The position numbers and the translations under genes were made by a program. This document shows positions 45,500 through 53,297 of a stretch of DNA of 64,000 bases, one piece after another. This DNA comes from Euryarchaeota archaeon UBA53 (GTDB lineage Archaea > Thermoplasmatota > Poseidoniia > Poseidoniales > Poseidoniaceae). Location of the stretch: contig DAZU01000067.1 of the NCBI GenBank assembly GCA_002507425.1, positions 6,908-70,907 of the forward strand, in the 5' to 3' direction. The first letter of the stretch is position 1, and every line of letters begins with the position of its first letter. A model generated the notes under the pieces. That model did not search any database. It was not told the origin of the DNA and was given only the letters and a program-made list of their open reading frames with translations.

Positions 45500-46524
45500 C
45501 TTGGACTGTGGCCAGATCATGGCAAGCACCTAGCATTATTTCTAATGCGACTAGAGTAGGCAATTACTTACTAGTAGCTCATGGTCTTGAATTAGTTCTT
45601 TTAGATGATGAGTTGGAGCAGAGGTGGAACAAGAAACTACCGTTTAGAGTTCATGCTGCTGCGCATGATTCTGGAAAAATTGGTGTCTTGTACGGACACG
45701 GATTTCATTTGCTGAAGGCCAGTGATGGTTCTCAATTAGGGGAGGGAAGATCAACTCAAGGAGGCTTTAGCGATATCTTACCTCGACCAGGAGGTGGATG
45801 GGTTGTGTCATGTAGAAAAGGTCAATTGCATGTTTTCAACCAAGATGGTAGAGGATTGAAACGATTTGAAGTTGGAGGTGTTAGACGCTTAGTTGGGTGG
45901 TTTGACCGAGAACATCTATTGTGGCAAGATGAGGATGGAAAACTTCGGTGTGCAAGGTTAGCTAGGGAGGATTCGCAAAGGCTGCTTGAAGACAGAGTTT
46001 GGTCATGGGTTAGCAAGATGTCTGGTGGAAGATTACTCATGCAGAGTGCAGATGGAATGCTTTGGGAGGGTTCACCACACCCTTATGGCTGGGATAGCTT
46101 AGATACCATCGACACTAGGTCACTAGAACCATTATCCGCACATAGAGCAGGTGACGGATGGTGGGTTCTATCGATCGAAGGTAGCCTCACATCAATGACA
46201 GAAGATGTCGATATTGAGTCAATAAATACCGATTTAGGTGAGAACCTTGTTGGTTTAGCCGCAGATACAATGGCAACTGTAAGGCGGGACGGGATGGTCA
46301 GAATTTGGCAATCTCCAGATATGGCAGAACTAAGAAGAGTTGAAATGCAAAAAATGGTTGCTGAGGCGAAGGCTGCTAGTGATTGGGAAGAGCGAAGACA
46401 AATTTTCAAGCGAGCCTGTGATGCTGAGGAACAAGGAAGAATATCACTTGCAATCGGTTTGTATGAATCACTTGGAAGGTCTAGCGACGTAAATCGATTG
46501 ATGAAAAGGCAGAGAGGGAATTGA
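45496..46524 (+). CDS. Beta-propeller (WD40/PQQ-like) protein
   Basis: 342 residues. Repeating strands with GNYLLVAHGLELVLLDDE, GKIGVLYGHGFHLLKASDG, GGWVVSCRKGQLHVFNQDG and TVRRDGMVRIWQSPD look like propeller blades, about six. The last 60 residues are helical (MVAEAKAASDWEERRQIF, then AEEQGRISLAIGLYESLG), perhaps a TPR-like tail. No signal peptide, so it is cytoplasmic and probably a scaffold for the AAA-like ATPase. The ATGA overlap (45496-45499) implies coupled translation and joint action with it. Confidence 0.75.
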   Translation: MTWTVARSWQAPSIISNATRVGNYLLVAHGLELVLLDDELEQRWNKKLPFRVHAAAHDSGKIGVLYGHGFHLLKASDGSQLGEGRSTQGGFSDILPRPGGGWVVSCRKGQLHVFNQDGRGLKRFEVGGVRRLVGWFDREHLLWQDEDGKLRCARLAREDSQRLLEDRVWSWVSKMSGGRLLMQSADGMLWEGSPHPYGWDSLDTIDTRSLEPLSAHRAGDGWWVLSIEGSLTSMTEDVDIESINTDLGENLVGLAADTMATVRRDGMVRIWQSPDMAELRRVEMQKMVAEAKAASDWEERRQIFKRACDAEEQGRISLAIGLYESLGRSSDVNRLMKRQRGN

Positions 46525-46821
46525 ATGGAGATAAATAATAAATTATCCAAAGAAAAGGTTGAGCATTACCTAAACCTAACAAAAAAAGCTAGGGAAAAAG
46601 CGACTCCAATTCCAGAAGAAGGCAGCAGCGACTGGGAAAAACTAGAAATTATGCTCAAAATGGCAGATGACTATTCTAGCGATGCTCAATTTTTCATGGA
46701 AAATGGTGATTATGTCAGGGCATTTGGTGCAATAAACTATGCGCATGCTTGGATAGATGCAGGCGTTAGGTTAAGATTGCTAGATGGCCATGGAGACGAC
46801 CAATTATTCACTCTTCCATGA
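46525..46821 (+). CDS. DUF357 family small helical protein
   Basis: 98 residues. The C-terminal half DDYSSDAQFFMENGDYVRAFGAINYAHAWIDAGVRL closely fits DUF357, a small archaeal family. Its function is not known; it forms a helical bundle and is often found next to information-processing genes. It starts immediately after the propeller gene's stop, so it is third in the AAA-propeller-DUF357 operon. Confidence 0.85.
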   Translation: MEINNKLSKEKVEHYLNLTKKAREKATPIPEEGSSDWEKLEIMLKMADDYSSDAQFFMENGDYVRAFGAINYAHAWIDAGVRLRLLDGHGDDQLFTLP

Positions 46822-46840
46822 TAGGTCAATCTCTCTAATA

Positions 46841-47206
46841 TTATGACATAACATATCTTAGGTGGCTTCTACCAATTACTTCAATCCACGGAAGACTAGC
46901 TCTAGAAAGCCGTCTTTTAAGTTCAGTATCAACGGTAAGAATTGGAAATTTGTTATTAGAGGCTACCGCAAATAATTGGTCGTCTGTATGTTTCCCAGCT
47001 TCAATAGGGGTGTCCAATAGAATAGATTTTTTCAACAGCATTGGAATCATCAGGTTAATTCCATCAATTTCTCTTAACTCGTCTAAAACCCTAGGTATAA
47101 TTGCTAATTGTTTGATTCCAGAACATTCTAGTAGAGCTTTGTCAATATTCAGATTTGATTCAATTACAGCAACCCATCCACAAGTGTCAACAAGGACGCA
47201 TTGCAT
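46841..47206 (-). CDS. Fcf1/VapC9-like PIN-domain nuclease
   Basis: 121 residues from ATG 47206. PIN fold with the acidic metal ligands in VLVDTCGWV, VLDELREI, HTDDQLFAVA and LTVDTELKRRL. Archaeal PIN proteins of this kind lie near aIF2-gamma and resemble the small-subunit rRNA processing nuclease Fcf1/Utp24, so a role in rRNA processing is a better guess than a VapC toxin, for which no antitoxin is present. It starts 5 bases after the aIF2-gamma stop. Confidence 0.85.
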   Translation of the reverse strand: MQCVLVDTCGWVAVIESNLNIDKALLECSGIKQLAIIPRVLDELREIDGINLMIPMLLKKSILLDTPIEAGKHTDDQLFAVASNNKFPILTVDTELKRRLSRASLPWIEVIGRSHLRYVMS

Positions 47207-47211
47207 GGCAA

Positions 47212-48450
47212 TCACTGGATCGTTCCATGACCTATCAGTCTCCACCTTGCGCCAACACGTCTCGATATCGATATTCTCTGTCCTTTATCTGCACAAATTG
47301 GTAGTCTGAGGTTCAATGTAGCGCTTTCTTTTTTGGGGTTTGAAACTACTCCAACACTTGTTGCAGTTGCAACATTAACCATCAACATCTCATTGGACCG
47401 AAGTGGCATTATTTGACTAGGTTCCTCTCCTTCTCCTGAAACCATATTTTTCATGAGTTTCAATGAAATATCAACCTTATCTCTGACCTCTGGCAGTTCT
47501 CCGACTCTAGCGACAACTTGTCCAGAGAGATTATCGGATGTGGTCAGGGCAGGATCTAGAGGAGTTGCCATTCCACACAAACCGCCGGCATGCATACTGT
47601 CAAGGTTTAATCCTCCACCTTGCATGCTTGAGACCTTTGTCTTGATTGGCTCGTAATGTACTTTGTTTCCTTTTTCTATCTTCTTACCAGGTCCAATCAA
47701 TACCTCATCATCGATATTGAATTCCCCTTCAACAATACTTCCTCCGATTACTCCACCTCGAAGTTTTGTTGGCCGTGTGCCGGGTTTGTTAATGTCGAAA
47801 GAGCGAGCGACGTGCATGATAGCCCTTTTGTCTTTAGACCTGTCAGGGGTTGTTATGGTTGCTTCTATAGCCTGAATTAATATATCCAGATTCACATCGT
47901 GATGTGCAGAAACGGGGATTATAGGAGCCTTTTCAACAATCGTGCCTTTTACAAATTCCTTTATTTCTTTATATGACTCAACCGCTCTTTCTTTCGTAAC
48001 AAGATCGATTTTATTTTGGACAATAACGATGTTCTCTATGCCTGCAATCTCGAGAGCCATCAGGTGCTCTCGTGTTTGTGGTTGAGGACAGGAGTCATTG
48101 GCTGCTATCATTAGCATCGCACCGTCCATTATACTTGCACCAGTGATCATGATTGCCATAAGTGTCTCATGACCCGGGGCGTCTACAAATGAAACCACTC
48201 TTTGTAGTTCTGTGGCATCATCATTTCCACCGCCCGGTCTTTTGCCGGTGGCATAATATTCTCCCTTATCGGTCTTGTAAAATGCGGTGTCGGCATAACC
48301 AAGTTTTATGGATATACCTCTCTTTCTTTCCTCTGAATGAGTATCCGTCCATATGCCTGATAATGCTTGAGTCAATGTCGTTTTCCCATGGTCAACGTGT
48401 CCTACTAGTCCAATATTCACTTCTGGTTGTTTGGGAAGCTTGCGTGCCAT
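47212..48450 (-). CDS. eif2g: Translation initiation factor aIF2 subunit gamma
   Basis: 412 residues. GTPase that binds initiator Met-tRNA. GTP motifs are GHVDHGKTT (17-25), DAPGHE (90-95) and NKID (G4). Domains II and III follow with the ARSFDINKPGT and GGGVIGG-like (RGGVIGGSI) blocks. The usual four cysteines of the zinc knuckle between switch I and DAPGHE (about residues 58-85) are missing; that segment has none. Operon order with the PIN protein and S6e is conserved in many archaea. The ATG at 48450 is clear. Confidence 0.96.
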   Translation of the reverse strand: MARKLPKQPEVNIGLVGHVDHGKTTLTQALSGIWTDTHSEERKRGISIKLGYADTAFYKTDKGEYYATGKRPGGGNDDATELQRVVSFVDAPGHETLMAIMITGASIMDGAMLMIAANDSCPQPQTREHLMALEIAGIENIVIVQNKIDLVTKERAVESYKEIKEFVKGTIVEKAPIIPVSAHHDVNLDILIQAIEATITTPDRSKDKRAIMHVARSFDINKPGTRPTKLRGGVIGGSIVEGEFNIDDEVLIGPGKKIEKGNKVHYEPIKTKVSSMQGGGLNLDSMHAGGLCGMATPLDPALTTSDNLSGQVVARVGELPEVRDKVDISLKLMKNMVSGEGEEPSQIMPLRSNEMLMVNVATATSVGVVSNPKKESATLNLRLPICADKGQRISISRRVGARWRLIGHGTIQ

Positions 48451-48490
48451 GCTCCCTAACCTCCTAAAACCTCAAACCAGTTCTGATGCT

Positions 48491-48970
48491 TCAGTCACTG
48501 CTCTCCTCGATTGACCCAAGAATATCTCCTAGGCTTTTGTTGGCAGCTTCCACGACTTTGAGATTTATTTGTCTTGTATCTTGAGTAATGGTATTTCCTC
48601 GGAAGTTCCTGCGTTTCCTCATCCCATCAGGTTTGTATCGGAATCTTTTCTTTTCCCCGCCCTTTGATTTGAAAACTAGTGAATGGCCTTTGAACCCAGT
48701 AGATGCAGTCACTAAAACGGATTGTCGATTACCTCCGCTTAGATCGCTCCGCATTGGAGTTCCTGTTTTGTCAGAGCCACCGGTGATTTCTAACTTATAG
48801 CCAGCTAGAGTCTGCTCTCCCTCTCCAACGAAAATTCCGTCAACCAAATCTCCTATTCGCTTTCCTAGGAATTGTGATAGATTATTCCCACTGATTGTCA
48901 TGTTGTAGGAACGTCCACCGTTGTCTGGATTTGTGTCATTGACCACTGCGATAAACGTTGTCTCTGCCAT
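48491..48970 (-). CDS. rps6e: Small-subunit ribosomal protein S6e
   Basis: 159 residues. The conserved beta-barrel GKRIGDLVDG-GYKLEITGGSDKTGTPMR, SKGGEKKRFRYKPDGMRKRRNFRGNTI and IxQINLKVV (ITQDTRQINLKVV) are the standard S6e signatures. Start ATG at 48970. It is 41 bases upstream of aIF2-gamma on the same strand, the usual archaeal neighbourhood. Length is close to the 125-160 of archaeal members. Confidence 0.96.
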   Translation of the reverse strand: MAETTFIAVVNDTNPDNGGRSYNMTISGNNLSQFLGKRIGDLVDGIFVGEGEQTLAGYKLEITGGSDKTGTPMRSDLSGGNRQSVLVTASTGFKGHSLVFKSKGGEKKRFRYKPDGMRKRRNFRGNTITQDTRQINLKVVEAANKSLGDILGSIEESSD

Positions 48971-49040
48971 ATTATCAACTCTTGAGCGGCTTTGCGACTT
49001 AAGCAGGGTATTTATGCCCTTTTATCATCAAAAAATCAAT

Positions 49041-50225
49041 CTAACGACGTATTTTAGTCGGAATCAGCGTTTCGAGCCTGCGTGCAACATCGCTGGGAAG
49101 CATATGAGGCATCGAAATATGTTGAGTTCTGCCTCGACCAACCTCAGCTTTTGCAGTTCTTGTCACAATGATATCTTCTTGTGCCAATCTTTTCAGGTGT
49201 TTCCAGAGCGTAGTGTGACCTTTTGGAGATTCATCGAACTCTTCGCATACCACATGATACAGTTTTTCTGCTATACCGCTTGTAACACTTTCCTGCTTCT
49301 TTAATCTCCTACATAGACCTAACAAGATGAGCATTGCATGAACGGGTATATCGTCAATGTTCATCGAATCGACATTGTTTGGCATGGTGATAACAGTCCT
49401 TTGAACATCTTTGGGTTCAATAATGGATCTACCTGATGATTCAGCACGCTTTGCAGCACCTTCTAGAAGTTCAATTGACTGCCTAGCATCTCCAGAGGGA
49501 GCAGCAGCCTGAGCCACTAATTCTAGAATTTCATCAGGACACGTTCCGGTGACTAAACCTAAATCTCTTCTCTGAGAAATTATTTGAAAAAGTCCGTTTT
49601 CATCATATGGAGGTATTCTGATATGATTTGAGCGCCCAACTCTTGACAACACCGCATTTTCTAGCAAATCCAAGATCTGCTCCTGACTTACTAGTATTGT
49701 TGAGAGCGTTCCAGTTCCATCTCTATCTTCATCAATTCGCATCAATTTGTAAATTATGTCATCTCCCGACCTTCTCAGCAGGTGGTCTACTTCATCTAAA
49801 ATTACTATTAAGTGAGAATTACTGTTGCTAAGCATCCTTCTTAAACTTGTTAGAAGTTCTCCAACTCCAAGGCCTCTGTCTGGGTGTCCAGGGTCCAAAT
49901 CTTGGACTATTTTTTGCATCACCCGGGACGGAGTTGCAGCATTTCTGCAGTTAACGTGCACGTGCCGAATATTCCTTTTGTCGGCCAGATGTCGAATAAC
50001 ATCTTTACAGAAACGCTTTGCTAACGCAGTTTTGCCAGATCCTACTGGGCCGGTAATTACAGCTCTTGCAGTTCCTTCTGGGTGACTGATACTGCCAAAG
50101 ATAGACGCCAATTCCTTTTGTAATTCTTCTCTTCCAACAAGGATATCTGGTATAAAATCAAAGCCAAAAACCTCGGGATTGTTAAGCACGAGGCCAGCAC
50201 CGATTCGGTCTAGATAGGAACTCAT
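49041..50225 (-). CDS. cdc6: Orc1/Cdc6 replication initiator
   Basis: 394 residues. AAA+ ATPase with Walker A GPVGSGKTALAKRF (about 60-73), Walker B VILDEVDHLL and sensor 1 TILVSQEQ, an arginine-finger/lid region (APSGDARQSIELL) and a C-terminal winged helix (TTLWKHLKRLAQEDII). It binds origin recognition boxes and loads the MCM helicase. Archaeal origins often lie next to this gene; the 168-base gap upstream (50226-50393) is AT-rich. The ATG at 50225 is the start. Confidence 0.95.
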   Translation of the reverse strand: MSSYLDRIGAGLVLNNPEVFGFDFIPDILVGREELQKELASIFGSISHPEGTARAVITGPVGSGKTALAKRFCKDVIRHLADKRNIRHVHVNCRNAATPSRVMQKIVQDLDPGHPDRGLGVGELLTSLRRMLSNSNSHLIVILDEVDHLLRRSGDDIIYKLMRIDEDRDGTGTLSTILVSQEQILDLLENAVLSRVGRSNHIRIPPYDENGLFQIISQRRDLGLVTGTCPDEILELVAQAAAPSGDARQSIELLEGAAKRAESSGRSIIEPKDVQRTVITMPNNVDSMNIDDIPVHAMLILLGLCRRLKKQESVTSGIAEKLYHVVCEEFDESPKGHTTLWKHLKRLAQEDIIVTRTAKAEVGRGRTQHISMPHMLPSDVARRLETLIPTKIRR

Positions 50226-50393
50226 GACTACAAAGGGTCATCGTCTATGGTTATTGAACTTTCAATAAGAAATTATCATGCAGATATCTCATAGGTAGTA
50301 ATGTCGCAGATCGAGAGAGAAAAAATAGACTGATATTCATTGTCAAAATCACAATAAACAACGATGAGCAATAGGCACTATGATTCTGCGAAA
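50226..50393. other. AT-rich gap beside cdc6, possible origin or promoter
   Basis: 168 bases upstream of cdc6, between it and dph2's stop. It contains ATTGT-caaaatc-ACAAT (50339-50355), an inverted repeat, and several A-runs. No clear origin recognition box repeat is visible by eye. Confidence 0.3.
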
Positions 50394-51500
50394 TCAGTGT
50401 ATCTGATCAAACTTGTATCCATTTTCCCACTTCTTTTCGCCTAAAACAACTTGCAATTCGTATGGGGTGAGCATAGGTTTCGCATATTTTACCGCATCAT
50501 CGATTGCGATTCTAGGGCATGCGGTATTGACAAAAACATCCACAGGGTAGAAATCAATTAATTCTGGTCCAATATGTTCCATAGCGAGTAAGAAACCTTT
50601 CTTGCCATGCTTCTCAAGCTTTCTTTTCATACGAAGAGCCAAATTGCGTCGCATTTGGCCAGGTTTGGCACCAATTAGTATTCCAAATCTATCTTTATCC
50701 ATTGAGGACATAATCAATCCAGACCGTTGTCTTAGGATTCGTTCAATCCTTTCTCTACCCATCTCTTTGGCATCTCCAGAATATGGGTCTAACATGGCCA
50801 GAGGCTTACCTGTGTGCAATACAAGACCGATTGGATGGAAATCTCCACTCCCAAGGAACACGTAGTGTCCGACAGTTGGATCATCTCCTGAGTAATTGCA
50901 TCCCAGCACCTGCCCGGGCAGTGTTAGTCTAGCTCCTCCAACTGGTATTGTGACATCAAATCCTGCGTCTTCGAAGTGTTTTTTGAATGTAGGCAGTAGG
51001 TGCAGGTGTTGTATGCTGCCCACCAATCCCAGTTTTGTATCAGTGAGCGGTGCAACTCTTCCCACCATATCTTCGAATTTGTCAATAGCTTCAAGTTCTG
51101 ACAAGACCGGTCCAGATGCTCCGTTTAGACGACTTCTAGCAATCTCTCGGTGTGCGTGTAAGTATGGAAGAACGGGGGCAATCTCAGGACTTCCATGGTA
51201 AGTCACAGGGATAAATTGAGTTGCCATTCCTGAATCAATATTCATCTGTGAGTGGCCCATGTGTGCTACTAATTCGACTCCTATATTCTGCATCTTGTCA
51301 TGAACTAAATCACAGGCACCGTAGCATGGGTCTGCTGACAAAACAACCCTTGCTGAGGTCTCTGTTTCGATTTCATCCATCATTTCTAAAGCCTGCATCT
51401 TTAACCCTTCAGGTACTTGCAAGGCAATCAGCTTCAGGTCGTTTTGCTTGATTCTTTCAACGAGGTCGTCAAGTTGAAAGTCATGTCTGTCAAGGTCCAA
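50394..51500 (-). CDS. dph2: Diphthamide biosynthesis radical enzyme Dph2
   Basis: 368 residues. Archaeal homodimeric Fe-S enzyme that moves the 3-amino-3-carboxypropyl group of SAM onto a histidine of elongation factor 2. The three cluster cysteines are in DPCYGACD (one of the pair), LGCNYSG and NTACPRIAIDD. The start is TTG at 51500, supported by GGTGA 6 bases upstream; no in-frame ATG precedes the family's first segment. It stands upstream of cdc6 and shows it shares the eukaryote-like translation machinery. Confidence 0.93.
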   Translation of the reverse strand: MDLDRHDFQLDDLVERIKQNDLKLIALQVPEGLKMQALEMMDEIETETSARVVLSADPCYGACDLVHDKMQNIGVELVAHMGHSQMNIDSGMATQFIPVTYHGSPEIAPVLPYLHAHREIARSRLNGASGPVLSELEAIDKFEDMVGRVAPLTDTKLGLVGSIQHLHLLPTFKKHFEDAGFDVTIPVGGARLTLPGQVLGCNYSGDDPTVGHYVFLGSGDFHPIGLVLHTGKPLAMLDPYSGDAKEMGRERIERILRQRSGLIMSSMDKDRFGILIGAKPGQMRRNLALRMKRKLEKHGKKGFLLAMEHIGPELIDFYPVDVFVNTACPRIAIDDAVKYAKPMLTPYELQVVLGEKKWENGYKFDQIH

Positions 51501-51585
51501 GCATACTCACCTCATCGTTTATGGTCCTACCTGGGGCTTCATCCATCTATTAATATGGGTTTGGCCTCACAAGTGCTTTGAACAA

Positions 51586-51987
51586 TCATCCCTCTGCTAA
51601 AAAGTCGACATACTCATCAGGTTCGAGCAAATTTTCCATGTCCACGTCGTGCGGGTTGAGTATGATAATCCAACCTAGATCGTATGGTGAGTCGTTCACT
51701 AAATCGGGATTAATCTCAACTTCACCGTTGACTTCAGCTATTTCGCCTGCGAAAGGGCTTGGGAATGTGAATTTCTCTTCTGCGGTCCAAATGGAGAATA
51801 GATTCTGCTCTTCATCTACCTCAGTTTCAGCATGCGGAAGGATAATTCTGAGTACTTCGCCAATGTCTGCAGCAAGAAAATCAGAGATGCCAATTACTAA
51901 GCGGTCGTCCTTTTCTTGATACCAAAGATGGTCTCTTGAATACTTTCGGCTGTGTGCTATTCCAAATTCCATGACTTCATCATCCAT
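51586..51987 (-). CDS. GcvH-like protein lacking the canonical lipoyl-lysine
   Basis: 133 residues from ATG 51987. The fold segments HSRKYSRDHLWYQ, VIGISDFLAADIGEVLRIILP, PSPFAGEIAEVNGEVE and NDSPYDLGWIIIL match glycine cleavage H protein. The site that normally reads VESVKAASDxYSP is IWTAEEKFTFPSP, placing glutamate (residue 70) where the lipoyl-lysine should be; Lys72 is two positions off. So it may not be lipoylated, or may use the shifted lysine. No GcvT or GcvP in the window. It is divergent from an acyl-CoA dehydrogenase, about 100 bases away. Confidence 0.8.
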   Translation of the reverse strand: MDDEVMEFGIAHSRKYSRDHLWYQEKDDRLVIGISDFLAADIGEVLRIILPHAETEVDEEQNLFSIWTAEEKFTFPSPFAGEIAEVNGEVEINPDLVNDSPYDLGWIIILNPHDVDMENLLEPDEYVDFLAEG

Positions 51988-52091
51988 GGTCTTTACCCGG
52001 GTCCCCGTGATACAAGTAATATATGAACGCACTGTTAATCATGAATTAACAATAGGTATCCATAAAATGCTTCAACCATTTGGGTGTGTTC

Positions 52092-53264
52092 ATGCGCTTT
52101 GAAGAGACGGAAGAGCAACAGATGATTCGCGAGATGGTAAGAGACTTTGCTGAATCAGTTTTACCTGAAACTATCGAGCATAGAGACGCCAATCAGGTTC
52201 CTCCTGCAGAGGAATGGGAGCAATTTTTGGAGTATGGATTACAAGGGATTGCGATTCCGGAGGAATATGGCGGCAACCCGGTTGATGATATTTCAGAGGC
52301 GATTATAATTGAAGAGCTCGCAAGAGTAGACCCTTCCTTCTCGGTGATGTTCTGTGTTCACGTCGGTCTATGTTCAAAAACCATAGCATTGCACGGTAAT
52401 GAAGAACAAAAGAAAAAGTATCTGACTAGACTTGCAGCAGGTGAAGTTGGTGCTTACTCACTTTCTGAAGCAGGTGCTGGAACGGACGCAGCTGCAATGG
52501 TCTGTAAAGCGAAACTTTCTGACGACGGTAAACATTACATCCTTAATGGAGAGAAAATGTGGGTCACTAACGGATCGCAAGCTCAAATTTACGTTCTATT
52601 CGCAAAGGATGTCGATCATCCAGATTACGGCGTCAAAAGGCATGGTGGCTCAACCGCATTTATTGTAGAGCAATCTTTTGAAGGTTTCACTGTCGGAAAG
52701 AAAGAGGATAAATTAGGAATAAGGTCTTCCGATACATGCACTTTGGTATTAGAGAATTGCAAGGTTCCAGTTGAAAATGTCTTGAAAGGGTCCGGAAAAG
52801 GGTTTGCGATTGCCATGAATGCTCTAGATAACTCAAGAATAGGTATTGCAGCACAGGCTCTAGGTATATCTCAGGGAGCCTATGAAGCCGCTTTGAAGTA
52901 TTCACATGAAAGAGAAGCATTCGGGAAACCAATTGCAAATCATCAAATGATAACCTCGTACCTTGCCGACATGGCAACTAGGATAGATGCATCTAGATTA
53001 CTCGTATACAAGGCATCATGGGCTAAAGAAGAACATTATGAAAATGGAGGGCCAAGACACACAAAAGAAGCTAGTATGGCAAAATTATATGCTGGCGATA
53101 CTGCGATGTGGGTCACAGAAAAAGCAATTCAAGTCTTAGGTGGATATGGATATACAAAAGAATTCCCGGTTGAGAGATTCTTCCGTGACGCTAAGATTAC
53201 TCAGATATATGAAGGAACACAAGAAGTCCAAAGAATCGTCATAGCGAGAGCAATTCAACCATGA
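52092..53264 (+). CDS. Acyl-CoA dehydrogenase
   Basis: 390 residues from ATG 52092 with GGTG 6 bases upstream. FAD enzyme of fatty-acid or branched-chain oxidation. It shows AYSLSEAGAGTDAA, MWVTNGSQAQIYVLFA, KLGIRSSDTCTLVLENC, and RIGIAAQALGISQGAYE, and ends GGYGYTKEFPVERFFRDAKITQIYEGTQEVQRIVIARAI with the catalytic glutamate in YEGT. Short- or medium-chain type; the actual substrate cannot be read from this. Electron transfer flavoprotein genes are not in the window. Confidence 0.94.
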   Translation: MRFEETEEQQMIREMVRDFAESVLPETIEHRDANQVPPAEEWEQFLEYGLQGIAIPEEYGGNPVDDISEAIIIEELARVDPSFSVMFCVHVGLCSKTIALHGNEEQKKKYLTRLAAGEVGAYSLSEAGAGTDAAAMVCKAKLSDDGKHYILNGEKMWVTNGSQAQIYVLFAKDVDHPDYGVKRHGGSTAFIVEQSFEGFTVGKKEDKLGIRSSDTCTLVLENCKVPVENVLKGSGKGFAIAMNALDNSRIGIAAQALGISQGAYEAALKYSHEREAFGKPIANHQMITSYLADMATRIDASRLLVYKASWAKEEHYENGGPRHTKEASMAKLYAGDTAMWVTEKAIQVLGGYGYTKEFPVERFFRDAKITQIYEGTQEVQRIVIARAIQP

Positions 53265-53297
53265 CTTGGTTTTGTGATAGAACCCATTAGCAACAGC

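Noticed and set aside
46841..47206. VapC toxin of a toxin-antitoxin pair
   Set aside because: No antitoxin gene adjoins it, and the aIF2-gamma neighbourhood fits an Fcf1-like rRNA-processing PIN protein better.
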